Assembly: GCA_965237765.1 (NCBI GenBank)
Contig: OZ250157.1
Coordinates: 744,001 to 808,000 of the forward strand
Origin: WTGJ01 sp965237765
Lineage (GTDB): Bacteria; Chloroflexota; Anaerolineae; Aggregatilineales; Phototrophicaceae
Reading direction: 5' to 3'
DNA length: 64,000 nt
The notes under the pieces were generated by a model, which saw nothing but the letters and a program-made list of their open reading frames with translations, had not been told where the DNA came from and made no database searches. Position 1 is the first letter of the stretch. Each line of letters begins with the position of its first letter. Shown here one piece after another: positions 50,776 to 59,680 of this stretch. The position numbers and the translations under genes are program-made.

Positions 50776-52670
50776 GGGCGAACGCGCGCCGAGCGCGCTG
50801 GCTCGCGCTGGCTATCTGCGTATTGATGCTGGCGGCGGCGCTTCGTTTCCACGAGTTGGGACGCGCCTCGCTCTGGTATGACGAGGGCAACAGCTGGGTT
50901 CAAGCGACGCGCGACCTGGGTAAAATTGCCGCCCACACCGCGCGAGACATCCACCCGCCCGGCTATTACTGGCTATTGGCGGGCGGGCGCGCTCTCTTCG
51001 GCGAAAGCGAATTCGCGTTAAGGCTGCCATCTGCGCTGACGAGCGTGTTGGCTGCGGCCTGCCTCATCGCGGCAGGGCGGCGGCTCGGTTCGTGGCGGGC
51101 GGGCATCGCGGCTGCTGCGCTCTTCGCCGCAAATAGCTTCGCCCTGGATTACGCGCAACAGGCGCGCATGTACGCCCTGCACACGCTCTGGGGGTGCGCG
51201 GTCCTCCTCGCGACATTAGCGTGGCGGCAGCAGTCGAGCAGGGGGCGACTCTTCGCCCTGGCGCTACTGAACGCTGCCGGACTCTGGACGCAGTATTCCT
51301 TCGCCTTCGTGTTGTTGGCGCAGGGCACCTGGCTAATGGTGATGGCGGGCGGAATGTGGCGCAAATGGCTTCGGCAGATCGCCTTTCTTTACGCGCTAAC
51401 CACCCTGCTCTACCTACCCTGGTTGGCCCAGGCGCTGCGCAGCGTATTCGGCTGGCCAAATACGGGTGAAGCGCTGGGAATCGCCACCGCGCTGCGCGAG
51501 CTATTGCGCTGGTTTACCGTCGGCCGCGCTGGCGAATATTCGCCCGCCTTCGCGCTGTTGATCGCCTCATCCGCCGCGGCGGGATTGCTGGTCTGGGCGC
51601 TGGATTGGCGGCGGTTGCGGGCAGCGGAGCGCGCGTTGCCGCTCTGGGCGCTGTTACAGGCGACGCTCTTCTTGCTCCTGGGGCTCTATCGTCCGGCCAA
51701 TCTGAAGTTCCTGCTACCCGCGCAAACCGCCTTCGCGCTCTGGCTGGGGCTGGGGTACGCGCGCTGGTGGCGCTGGCGCTGGTGGTTGGCGCTGGCGGTG
51801 TCCGCGCCACTGCTGGCGGGATTGGCCCTGGGCGCAGCCGATTATTACGAGCGCGGCCAGATAAGCCGCGCCGATTACCGCGCCGCCATCGCCCGCATTC
51901 ATAACGAGATCGACGCCAATCCTGCCGTTGAAACCGCCATCATACTGAACGGGCCGGGACAACAGGAGGTGTTCGCCTATTACGACGCTCGCCTGTCGCC
52001 CCCGCTCGCATCACGTACCACCATTCACCCCCTGCCACGGGGTTCTGAAGCGAAAACAGTGGACGATTCCCGGCAAATCCTGGCTGTGAATCAACGGATA
52101 TACGCGCTGTTTTGGGGCGAGGCGGAACGCGATCCACGGCGGATTGTCGAGTGGACGCTGGCGAGCGAAGGTTTTTTCGTTGAGGCGAGTTGGTTCGGCG
52201 ATTTGCGGCTGGCGCGCTATGCCGCGCCGGTCGGCATGGGCGATTTCACGCCGCAGCCAGCCACCTTCGCCCATCCCGAGAACGGCGAAAGCCTGTCGTT
52301 GCTGGGTTTCGCATTGCCAGCGCGGGAAGAATGGGCGCCACATGCCTGGTTTCCCTTGGAATTGCGCTGGCAACCCAACGCAGCATACCAATCGCGCTAT
52401 CGGATTTTTGTGCAGTTGCTATATTCTGATGGTCAGTTGGCGGTAACGCAGGATAGCGAACCCGGCGGCAACCTGCAGCCAACCACGAGCTGGCGCCCAG
52501 GCGCGACCGTTACCGACCGTCACGCTCTGGCCCTACCCGCCGACTTGCTCCCTGGAGAATATCGTCTCATCGTAGGCGCGTATACCCTGGAGCGGCCGAG
52601 TGAGCGCCTGCGCGTCGGCGAGGGCGATTCCCTCACTATCGCGACGATCACGATCGAGGCGGCGCAATAG
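50772..52670 (+). CDS. GT-C membrane glycosyltransferase, ArnT/PMT (GT39/GT83) type
   Basis: 632 residues from ATG 50772, overlapping the previous stop; the frame to 50685 is inside the neighbour. About ten helices. The first loop carries the acidic WYDEGNSW motif (Asp-Glu catalytic type) after LRFHELGRASL, followed by HPPGYYWLLAGGRALFGESEFALRLPSAL, characteristic of the PMT_2 family using lipid-linked sugars. The C-terminal ~200 residues are a soluble beta-rich extracytoplasmic domain. Likely glycosylates surface proteins or polymers. Confidence 0.87.
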   Translation: MRANARRARWLALAICVLMLAAALRFHELGRASLWYDEGNSWVQATRDLGKIAAHTARDIHPPGYYWLLAGGRALFGESEFALRLPSALTSVLAAACLIAAGRRLGSWRAGIAAAALFAANSFALDYAQQARMYALHTLWGCAVLLATLAWRQQSSRGRLFALALLNAAGLWTQYSFAFVLLAQGTWLMVMAGGMWRKWLRQIAFLYALTTLLYLPWLAQALRSVFGWPNTGEALGIATALRELLRWFTVGRAGEYSPAFALLIASSAAAGLLVWALDWRRLRAAERALPLWALLQATLFLLLGLYRPANLKFLLPAQTAFALWLGLGYARWWRWRWWLALAVSAPLLAGLALGAADYYERGQISRADYRAAIARIHNEIDANPAVETAIILNGPGQQEVFAYYDARLSPPLASRTTIHPLPRGSEAKTVDDSRQILAVNQRIYALFWGEAERDPRRIVEWTLASEGFFVEASWFGDLRLARYAAPVGMGDFTPQPATFAHPENGESLSLLGFALPAREEWAPHAWFPLELRWQPNAAYQSRYRIFVQLLYSDGQLAVTQDSEPGGNLQPTTSWRPGATVTDRHALALPADLLPGEYRLIVGAYTLERPSERLRVGEGDSLTIATITIEAAQ

Positions 52671-52704
52671 AGAGGCAGAGAAACAGCGAAAGGGGTGACC
52701 AACA

Positions 52705-53634
52705 GTGACGGGACGCATCATCATCAGCGGCGGCACGGGCCTTATCGGCGCGCAATTGGCGAAGAGTTTGCTGGAGGATGGCCATGAGGTCGTCATCCTC
52801 ACGCGGCAAAGTCAGCCGAAGGCGCCCATCGACAGCGCGCGATACGCGCAATGGGATGGCCAGCGCCTCGGCGATTGGTCGGCACAACTCTCGGGTGCGG
52901 CAGCCATCGTCAACCTGGCAGGTGCCGGTATCGCCGGCGAAGGACCACTGCCCAGCCGCTGGACAAACGAACGCAAATCACTCCTGCGCCAGAGCCGCCT
53001 CTCCGCCGGGAGCATCCTGGCGCGTGCCGCCGAATTGGCATCCCCACCGCCACCCGTCTTTATCCAAACATCCGCTGTCGGCTACTACGGTACACAACAA
53101 TCCGGCTTGTTAATGGAAGAAACTCCCGCCGGTGATGATTTCCTGGCACGCCTCTGTGTGGAATGGGAATCGTGCAGCGTAGGCGTGGAAGCGTTGGGTG
53201 CGCGACGAGTAATCGCACGGCTGGGCGTAGTGCTTAGCGCTGACGGCGGCGCGTTACCGAAAATGGCCTTACCCTTTCGACTTTTCGTCGGTAGCTGGCT
53301 CGGCTCAGGTCAACAACAACTTTCCTGGATCCACCTGGATGACGCTGTCGCTGCCCTTCGTTTCCTGCTCGATCAAGAGAAAGCCAGTGGCACTTATAAC
53401 GTCTGCGCACCGCAACCATTGAGCAATTCAGCCTTCAGTGGGGAACTCGCGCACGCACTGCGGCGGCCTTGTTGGTTGCGTTTGCCAGCGTTCGCCATGA
53501 AACTGGCATTTGGTGAGATATCGCAGACGCTGCTGGAAGGACAAGCCGCCATCCCGCAACGGCTGACCGCGGCAGGCTTTGTCCACACCTATCCCGATGC
53601 CCGCTCCGCCCTCGAAGAAATTTACGGGAACTGA
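52705..53634 (+). CDS. TIGR01777-family NAD(P)-dependent epimerase (YfcH-like)
   Basis: Atypical SDR of 309 residues from GTG 52705. Cofactor motif SGGTGLIGAQLAKSL, NLAGAGIAGEGPL, then FIQTSAVGYYGTQ and the C-terminal DUF1731-like segment (RRPCWLRLPAFAMKLAFGE...LLEGQAAIPQRLTAAGF). The family resembles sugar-nucleotide epimerases; its reaction is not established, and it is linked to cell-division or envelope functions in some bacteria. The M42 peptidase gene starts four bases after its stop. Confidence 0.9.
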   Translation: MTGRIIISGGTGLIGAQLAKSLLEDGHEVVILTRQSQPKAPIDSARYAQWDGQRLGDWSAQLSGAAAIVNLAGAGIAGEGPLPSRWTNERKSLLRQSRLSAGSILARAAELASPPPPVFIQTSAVGYYGTQQSGLLMEETPAGDDFLARLCVEWESCSVGVEALGARRVIARLGVVLSADGGALPKMALPFRLFVGSWLGSGQQQLSWIHLDDAVAALRFLLDQEKASGTYNVCAPQPLSNSAFSGELAHALRRPCWLRLPAFAMKLAFGEISQTLLEGQAAIPQRLTAAGFVHTYPDARSALEEIYGN

Positions 53635-53637
53635 ACA

Positions 53638-54675
53638 ATGGACGAGACACGCGCTTATGAATTACTACAAGAATTGCTTTCCTGCCACGCGCCAGCGGGC
53701 CGGGAAGGCGAAGTGGACGCCGTCCTGCACCGCGAATTGGGCCGATATGGCGACGCAATCCGCGTCTGGCAGGATGCGGGGCACAACCTGATCGCGCATT
53801 TGCCCGGCTCGGGGCCGCGCGTTCTCGTCCTCGCGCATAAGGATGAAATCGCGATGGCCGTCTCCGCTTTGCGGGATGATGGCCGCCTGCGCGTTGAGCC
53901 CTGCGGCGGTGCCATCCCTTGGAAATACGGAGAGGGTCCGGTCGATATCCTCACACGGTCAGGGTCACTGCGCGCCATCCTCTCCGTCGGCAGCAGCCAC
54001 GCGCGCACGGGGCCCGTCGCCGAGCTGCTGCGCGAGCGAGCGCTGACCTGGGCGGACGTCACCCTTTTCACCGGACGGTCACGCCACAAGTTGGAAGAAC
54101 TCGGGATACGCGTCGGCAGCCGCGCCGTCGTCGCGCGCGAACGAAAGCAACTGCAATTCCTTGGCGAGCACATCGCTTCCTACGCGCTAGATGACCGCCT
54201 CGGTCTCGTAACGCTGCTCTGGGCGCTCGACCAGTTGGTCGCTGCCCCGCCATCGCTGGATTTGTATTTCGTCGCCAGCACGAGCGAGGAGATCGGCCTG
54301 CTGGGCGCGGTCTACGCGGCGCAGCAATTGCGCCCTGAAATCGCCATCGCCATCGACACTTCGCCAGTCGCGCATGGCACGGGCGCCGTGTTGGACGCGC
54401 GCCCGATCATCTGGGCGCGCGAAGTGGTCTACCACGACCCGGCGGAATGCGAGGCACTGGCGCTTGTGGCGGCGGAACTGGGCTTCGGCGCGCAGTCGGT
54501 GCTATATGACGGCGCCGCCTCGGACGCCGGCGGCATCAAGCGCGCGGGCCTCGCCGGGCGGACAGTGGCATTCGGCTTCCCGCGCGACAACTCGCATGGC
54601 TACGAAATCGCGCACCGCGATGCCCTGACGAACGTGACGCAGCTGCTGGTGGCGTATTTGCGGCAACTGCGCTGA
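53638..54675 (+). CDS. M42-family metallopeptidase (deblocking/tetrahedral aminopeptidase type)
   Basis: Cytoplasmic dinuclear-metal aminopeptidase of 345 residues. N-terminus LLQELLSCHAPAGREGEV; metal ligands in VLVLAHKDEI, ALDDRLG and DTSP, catalytic pair in STSEEIGLLGA, last His in NSHGYEIAHRD. The first ligand motif usually reads HxD; here HKDE keeps both residues. M42 enzymes form dodecameric tetrahedra and trim peptides from the N-terminus. Confidence 0.9.
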   Translation: MDETRAYELLQELLSCHAPAGREGEVDAVLHRELGRYGDAIRVWQDAGHNLIAHLPGSGPRVLVLAHKDEIAMAVSALRDDGRLRVEPCGGAIPWKYGEGPVDILTRSGSLRAILSVGSSHARTGPVAELLRERALTWADVTLFTGRSRHKLEELGIRVGSRAVVARERKQLQFLGEHIASYALDDRLGLVTLLWALDQLVAAPPSLDLYFVASTSEEIGLLGAVYAAQQLRPEIAIAIDTSPVAHGTGAVLDARPIIWAREVVYHDPAECEALALVAAELGFGAQSVLYDGAASDAGGIKRAGLAGRTVAFGFPRDNSHGYEIAHRDALTNVTQLLVAYLRQLR

Positions 54676-54693
54676 GGTGTAACGAGCACTGTG

Positions 54694-56040
54694 ATGAGGG
54701 TACTACGCCAGTTTAGCCCTCACGCTGCCATCTTAATTCTCGCGCTCCTCGCCGGCCTGCCCATCGCCGCGCAAGAAGACGGCGCCCTCCGCGCGGAGGG
54801 CCACCTCGTCGTGGAGCGAGGCCCCTTTGGCTTGCCGCAAACGCTCGTGCGCGGCACGGTGAGCAATCAAGGCGAGCGCGCCTACGGCAATATCCGCATT
54901 GCCGTTCTCGCCTACGATGCAACGGGCGCGCTTCTCGGTGAGGGCGAGGGCTACCTGACGCGAGCCTGCGGCGCTGCCTTGACCGATTATTCCATACCGC
55001 CCGGCACCAAGGTCAATTTCGTTGCGCCGCTGGATCTGCAAAGCGACGCAGCAATCGCCCGTCACCAAATACTGGTCAAGGGCCAGCTCCTGGATCAAGC
55101 CGAGCAGGAGCCTGACTCGGCTTTCCGGCGCACAACCAGCGGCGAGGTGGTCGTGCTCGAATGGCTCTCGCCCACGCGGCTGCGTTACGCCAAGGGCTGC
55201 GCGACGGCGCCATTCACCGACCTCAGCTGGCGCGAATACGACCTGAGCAGCGGCGACCAGATCGCGATCGAGCACCCCTTCAGCGCCCACATCGACGAAG
55301 ATTTTCGCGCCGCTTCCGGCATCAACCGCTACACGCAATCTGGCACGCGCGACGAGGTGCTCTTCGCCAACTCCTTCTTACGCAGCCACCATCAAGCGAG
55401 GCGCGTCGTATTCCAGAATGACCTCGGCCACTTGATGACCGCCGAACTCAATGGCAGCTACCCGCGTCTGGTGGATGAGAGCAGCTTCCGCAACAGCCTG
55501 CAGGGCATCGATTGGCTGGGCGAAGGCCGCTTCCTCGCCTATACCTACGGCGCCTTTGGCGATGCGGTGCACTATGTGAGCGCCCACATCGACGGCGCTC
55601 GCCTCAGCGGCCCGATCACGAGTAGTCAGCCGAGCCAGACGCGGCCCGGCGCCAGCAACGATGGCCTCTTGTTCGTGCTCGGATTAGCCAGCGCCGATCC
55701 GCCAGGCTATTATCTCAAATTCGCCTCGGGAACAGAGTTGCAGCTGCTCTACGCCACGTCCCTGCCGGGCAATAACGCGCCAGCGCCCATAATCCTCCGT
55801 AATTTCACGCGCCGCCTCACCTATATCGTCGTGCCGTCAGCGAGCGAAGCGAGCTGGCAACTCGTCTGCGTGAATCGCAACTCGGCGGATGCGCGCGCCC
55901 TGACCAATTTGCCCATCCACCTGCCAATGGACGAGCGCGCCTGGTTCGCGCTATCTCCTGATGGGCGGACGCTGGCGCTGGCGGCCGATGGCGGCCGCGG
56001 CGGACTCTGGTTGCTGGATCTACCGGCGACGCCCTGTTAG
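54694..56040 (+). CDS. Secreted protein, FxLYD-like and beta-propeller-like regions
   Basis: 448 residues from ATG 54694; a GTG sits directly upstream in frame. Signal peptide with cleavage near GLPIAAQEDGA. Residues ~35-140 resemble an FxLYD/transthyretin-like domain (LVRGTVSNQGERAYGNIRIAVLAYDATGALLGEGEGY). The rest has short blades with YTQSGTRDEVLF, DWLGEGRFLAYTY and WFALSPDGRTLALAADG, reminiscent of a WD40-like propeller. Function unknown; probably extracytoplasmic. It converges on the zinc-ribbon gene. Confidence 0.7.
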   Translation: MRVLRQFSPHAAILILALLAGLPIAAQEDGALRAEGHLVVERGPFGLPQTLVRGTVSNQGERAYGNIRIAVLAYDATGALLGEGEGYLTRACGAALTDYSIPPGTKVNFVAPLDLQSDAAIARHQILVKGQLLDQAEQEPDSAFRRTTSGEVVVLEWLSPTRLRYAKGCATAPFTDLSWREYDLSSGDQIAIEHPFSAHIDEDFRAASGINRYTQSGTRDEVLFANSFLRSHHQARRVVFQNDLGHLMTAELNGSYPRLVDESSFRNSLQGIDWLGEGRFLAYTYGAFGDAVHYVSAHIDGARLSGPITSSQPSQTRPGASNDGLLFVLGLASADPPGYYLKFASGTELQLLYATSLPGNNAPAPIILRNFTRRLTYIVVPSASEASWQLVCVNRNSADARALTNLPIHLPMDERAWFALSPDGRTLALAADGGRGGLWLLDLPATPC

Positions 56041-56057
56041 CAGCGCACGCCCACAGC

Positions 56058-56282
56058 CTAGAATCCAGCCTGGCGCTGGCGCCGCCGTTCCTGCGCGCGT
56101 TGCAAGGCGCTTTCCAGTTTGCTGTATTTCCTCGCGAGAATGCGTCGCAATTCCGATTCGCATTCGCGGCAATATTCCACTTCGGCGGAGCGAAAGTCTT
56201 CGGGCGCCAGCTCGCGCTCGCAATGGGCGCACGGTCGGTTGACGCCGGGCTTGCACCGTTCTGGATTCGCAATCGCGCCCAT
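56058..56282 (-). CDS. Small zinc-ribbon protein
   Basis: 74 residues from ATG 56282, eight bases after the thiolase stop; longer frames overlap the thiolase. Two Cys pairs, CAHC and CREC, about 20 residues apart with LAPEDF between, look like a zinc ribbon of the type found beside HNH domains. A basic, helical Arg-rich tail follows (ALQRAQERRRQRQ). Probable nucleic-acid contact; family not recognised. Confidence 0.65.
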   Translation of the reverse strand: MGAIANPERCKPGVNRPCAHCERELAPEDFRSAEVEYCRECESELRRILARKYSKLESALQRAQERRRQRQAGF

Positions 56283-56290
56283 CCACGCGC

Positions 56291-57445
56291 TCAGTTCAAC
56301 CGCTCGACGATGGTCGCCGTCGCCATACCGCCGCCACAGCACATCGTCTGCAAACCGAGCTGGCGGTCGTGCGTTGCCAGCGCGTGCACGAGCGTCGTCA
56401 TGAGACGCGCGCCGCTGCCGCCGAGCGGATGCCCGAGCGCGACCGCGCCGCCATGCACATTCACCCGCGCCAGATCGGGCTGGAACTCGCGTTCCCAGGC
56501 CTTCACGACCGTGGCGAAGGCTTCGTTGACCTCGAATAGGTCAATATCGGCCAACTGGAGGCCGGCCCGCGCGAGCACTTGATGCGTAGCGGGCATCGGC
56601 CCCGTGAGCATGAGGTGCGGGTCTGAACCGACGGTCGTCGTCGCCACGATGCGCGCGCGCGGCTGCCAGCCCATCGCCGCTGCATGCTCGCGCGTGGTGA
56701 GCAGCAGGGCGGCGGCGGCATCGCTAATCTGGCTGCTGTTGCCTGCGGTGGTGATGCCGTCTTCGGTGAAGGCGGGCGGCAGCTGGGCCATACGCGCGCG
56801 GTCTGGCTCCGCGCGGAAACCTTCGTCGCGGGTAACCTGAATCGCAGCGCCCTCGGCGTCCCGTCCCCCAATTTCAAAAATCTCGCCAGCCAACCAGCCT
56901 CGCTCCGTCGCCCGCGCCGCGCGACGATGGCTCTCGTAGCTGAAGTCGTCAATTTCCTTGCGCTGGATGCCGAAGCGCTTCGCCACTTTATCGGAGGCGA
57001 TGCCCTGGGGCACGAGCTGGTACACATCCATCATGCCGGGCGTGAAGGGCGAGGAAGCACGCACATTGCTGCCCATCGGCACCCGCGTCATGTGCTCCAC
57101 ACCGCCGGCGACGACGACCTGCGCCTGCCCCGAAGCGACCATCGCCGCGCCCAAATGCACCGCCTGTTGGCTCGAGCCACATTGGAAATCCACCGACGTC
57201 GCCGGCAACTCGATTGGCCATTCCGCCTCGAGCACGATATTCCGCGCGATGTTCACGCCCTGCTCATCCACTTGCGACACGCAACCCATGATGACGTGGT
57301 CGATATCCTGAGGTGTGGCGCCACCGCGGGCGAGCAGCTCGTTGAGCGTCCAGGCGCCCAGCGTGACCGGGTGGATTTCTCGAAGCCAGCCGTTGCGCCG
57401 CCCAATGGGTGTGCGAACCGCCTCCACGATGACTATTTCGCTCAT
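56291..57445 (-). CDS. Thiolase (acetyl-CoA acyltransferase/acetyltransferase)
   Basis: 384 residues. Acyl-Cys in VDFQCGSSQQAVHLGAA, His in VNVHGGAVALGHPLGGSGARLM, NEAFA motif and the second Cys in TMCCGGGMATATIVERL: complete thiolase active site. N-terminus SEIVIVEAVRTPIGRRNGWL is canonical. It could run fatty-acid beta-oxidation or acetoacetyl-CoA formation; no other beta-oxidation genes are adjacent. A TATACT hexamer (57484-57489, minus strand) lies about 40 bases upstream as a possible -10. Confidence 0.93.
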   Translation of the reverse strand: MSEIVIVEAVRTPIGRRNGWLREIHPVTLGAWTLNELLARGGATPQDIDHVIMGCVSQVDEQGVNIARNIVLEAEWPIELPATSVDFQCGSSQQAVHLGAAMVASGQAQVVVAGGVEHMTRVPMGSNVRASSPFTPGMMDVYQLVPQGIASDKVAKRFGIQRKEIDDFSYESHRRAARATERGWLAGEIFEIGGRDAEGAAIQVTRDEGFRAEPDRARMAQLPPAFTEDGITTAGNSSQISDAAAALLLTTREHAAAMGWQPRARIVATTTVGSDPHLMLTGPMPATHQVLARAGLQLADIDLFEVNEAFATVVKAWEREFQPDLARVNVHGGAVALGHPLGGSGARLMTTLVHALATHDRQLGLQTMCCGGGMATATIVERLN

Positions 57446-57572
57446 GGCTTCCCCTCGCGCTCATCCTACCCAATAGCGGCCCCAGTATAACGCACACGCC
57501 GCGGGAGTGGCAGGCATATGCCCGCGCCTGTGCTAGACTGGCGGCGTTTCGCACGCAGTGACGGAGCCCCGC

Positions 57573-58748
57573 ATGTCTTCATTCGATTACGAACCGCAAG
57601 CCAGCGACAAATTCACCTTCGGCCTCTGGACAGTTGGCAATATCGGGCGCGACCCCTTCGGCGAAGCGACGCGCGCTCCTATCTCGCCGCCAGATCTCGT
57701 GCGCTTGCTCGCCGAAGTCGGCGCCTGGGGCGTGAATTTGCACGACAATGACCTCGTGCCCATCGACGCCACACCCAGCGAGCGAGATACCATCGTCCGC
57801 GAATTTCAGGCTGCCATGGCAGAGACCGGCATCGTCTGCCCGATGGCCACCACGAACCTCTTCAGCGACCCGGCCTTCAAGGATGGCGCCTTTACCAGCA
57901 ACGATGCCCGTGTCCGCGCTTACGCCCTGCATAAGACAATGCGCGCCATCGACCTTGGCGCCGAATTGGGGGCGCGAGTCTACGTCTTTTGGGGCGGGCG
58001 TGAGGGCGCGGAATCGGACGCCGCCAAAGACCCCATCGCTGCCCTACAGCGCATGCGAGACGCGCTCAATTTTCTCTGTCGCTATAGCCAGGACCGGGGT
58101 TACGAGCTGCGCTTCGCGCTGGAGCCAAAGCCAAACGAGCCGCGAAGTGATCTCTACCTGCCCACCGTCGGGCACATGCTCGCTTTCATCGAGACGCTCG
58201 AATACCCGGCGATGGTCGGCGTCAACCCGGAAGTCGCCCATGAGCACATGGCCGGGCTGAATTTCATGCACGCCGTCGCCCAGGCCTGGGATGCGGGCAA
58301 GCTCTTCCACATCGACCTCAACGACCAGCTATTCGGCCGCTACGACCAGGATTTCCGCTTCGGTGGCGCGATGTTGCGACAGGCCTTTCACCTCGTACGC
58401 TTCCTGGAAGGCGTCGGCTATGATGGCAGCCGCCATTTCGACGCGCACGCCTACCGCAGCGCCGATTACGACGACGTGCGCGCTTTCGCCCGCGGCTGCA
58501 TGCGCACCTACCTCATCCTGCGCGAGAAAGCGCAGCAATTCGCGGCCGACAGCGAAATCCAAGCCCTGCTGGGCGAAATCCACGCTGATCACGGCGAATT
58601 CGCCTATCTCGACGCGGGCTATAGCGAAGGCGCAGCCGCTCGCCTCCACGCCACCCATTTCGACCGCCATGCCCTCGCCGCCCGCCCCCTGCCCTACGAG
58701 CGCCTCGATCAGCTGACGACCGAGTTGCTGCTGGGTGTCCGCGGCTGA
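57573..58748 (+). CDS. xylA: Xylose isomerase
   Basis: Interconverts D-xylose and D-xylulose, 391 residues from ATG 57573 (a GTG at 57558 is also in frame). Class I, actinobacterial-length enzyme. Active-site His in VNLHDNDLVP, metal/substrate residues in VFWGGREGAE, FALEPKPNEPRSDLYLPT, NPEVAHEHMAGLNF, FHIDLNDQ and HFDAHAYR. It begins a xylA-mutarotase-like-xylB unit with overlapping ends. TGCTAGACT at 57531-57539 may be an extended -10. Confidence 0.95.
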   Translation: MSSFDYEPQASDKFTFGLWTVGNIGRDPFGEATRAPISPPDLVRLLAEVGAWGVNLHDNDLVPIDATPSERDTIVREFQAAMAETGIVCPMATTNLFSDPAFKDGAFTSNDARVRAYALHKTMRAIDLGAELGARVYVFWGGREGAESDAAKDPIAALQRMRDALNFLCRYSQDRGYELRFALEPKPNEPRSDLYLPTVGHMLAFIETLEYPAMVGVNPEVAHEHMAGLNFMHAVAQAWDAGKLFHIDLNDQLFGRYDQDFRFGGAMLRQAFHLVRFLEGVGYDGSRHFDAHAYRSADYDDVRAFARGCMRTYLILREKAQQFAADSEIQALLGEIHADHGEFAYLDAGYSEGAAARLHATHFDRHALAARPLPYERLDQLTTELLLGVRG

Positions 58749-59680
58749 TGATGGAAATCGCGCCGATGCCTTGGCTGGGCTGGCAATGCCTCCGGCTGCG
58801 GCTGGGCGAAATCGAGCTGCGCCTGCCGACGGAAATTGGGCCGCGCGTGCTCTATGCTGGCTTCGTCGATGGCCCCAACCTGCTCGGCTTGATCGCGGAA
58901 GACATCGGGCAACGCGGCGGCGAGGCGCATCGGCTTTATGGCGGGCATCGCCTCTGGCACGCGCCGGAGCACCCAGAGCGAACCTACGCGCCCGATAACG
59001 CGCCACCACAAATCCGCCAGGATGGCGCGGCACTGATCCTCGAGCAGGACACAGAGGCGCGCACGGGCATCCAGAAGACGCTGCGCATCGAGGTCAGCGA
59101 GGCTGGGGATGGCTTTCGCCTGCGGCACGTGCTGCGCAACACGACGCTCTGGCCGCTGCAGCTGGCGCCCTGGGCGCTGACGGTGATGGCGGCCGGCGGA
59201 GTGGGCATCCTGCCACTGCCGCCGCGCGGCGAACACCCGCGTGATTTGCTCCCCAACACGCGCCTCGTCTTTTGGCCCTATAGCGACCTGAGTGACGCGC
59301 GCTGGGGCTGGGGGCGACGCCATATCCGGCTGCGGCACGACCCCACGCAATCGGCGCCACAAAAAATGGGCGCGCGCGTGCCGGCCGGTTGGCTGGCCTA
59401 CGCCGCGCACGATTGCCTCTTCATCAAGACCTTCCCCTACGAAGACGCCGCCCACTATCCCGACGACGGCTGCAACGCCGAAATTTTCGCCAACAACGCC
59501 TTCCTCGAGCTGGAATCGCTCGGGCCGCTGAGCGAAATTCCGCCCGGCGCCAGCGTCACCCATGTAGAGAACTGGAATTTCTTCCGCGATGTGCTCGCGC
59601 CGCAAAGCGACGCGGATTTTGAGCGAGACATCCGGCCGCGCCTGGTTGAGATGAACCTCGAACCGAGGCGTGAATCATGA
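58748..59680 (+). CDS. Galactose-mutarotase-fold protein (DUF4380-like)
   Basis: 310 residues, ATG overlapping the xylA stop. Beta-sandwich protein with motifs near aldose epimerases: EIGPRVLYAGFVDGPNLLG, RLYGGHRLWHAPEHPERTY and FIKTFPYEDAAHYPDDGCNAEIF. The placement between xylA and xylB suggests it handles the sugar before isomerisation, for example xylose anomers or an oligosaccharide, but this is inferred. The stop overlaps the xylB start. No signal peptide. Confidence 0.75.
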   Translation: MMEIAPMPWLGWQCLRLRLGEIELRLPTEIGPRVLYAGFVDGPNLLGLIAEDIGQRGGEAHRLYGGHRLWHAPEHPERTYAPDNAPPQIRQDGAALILEQDTEARTGIQKTLRIEVSEAGDGFRLRHVLRNTTLWPLQLAPWALTVMAAGGVGILPLPPRGEHPRDLLPNTRLVFWPYSDLSDARWGWGRRHIRLRHDPTQSAPQKMGARVPAGWLAYAAHDCLFIKTFPYEDAAHYPDDGCNAEIFANNAFLELESLGPLSEIPPGASVTHVENWNFFRDVLAPQSDADFERDIRPRLVEMNLEPRRES

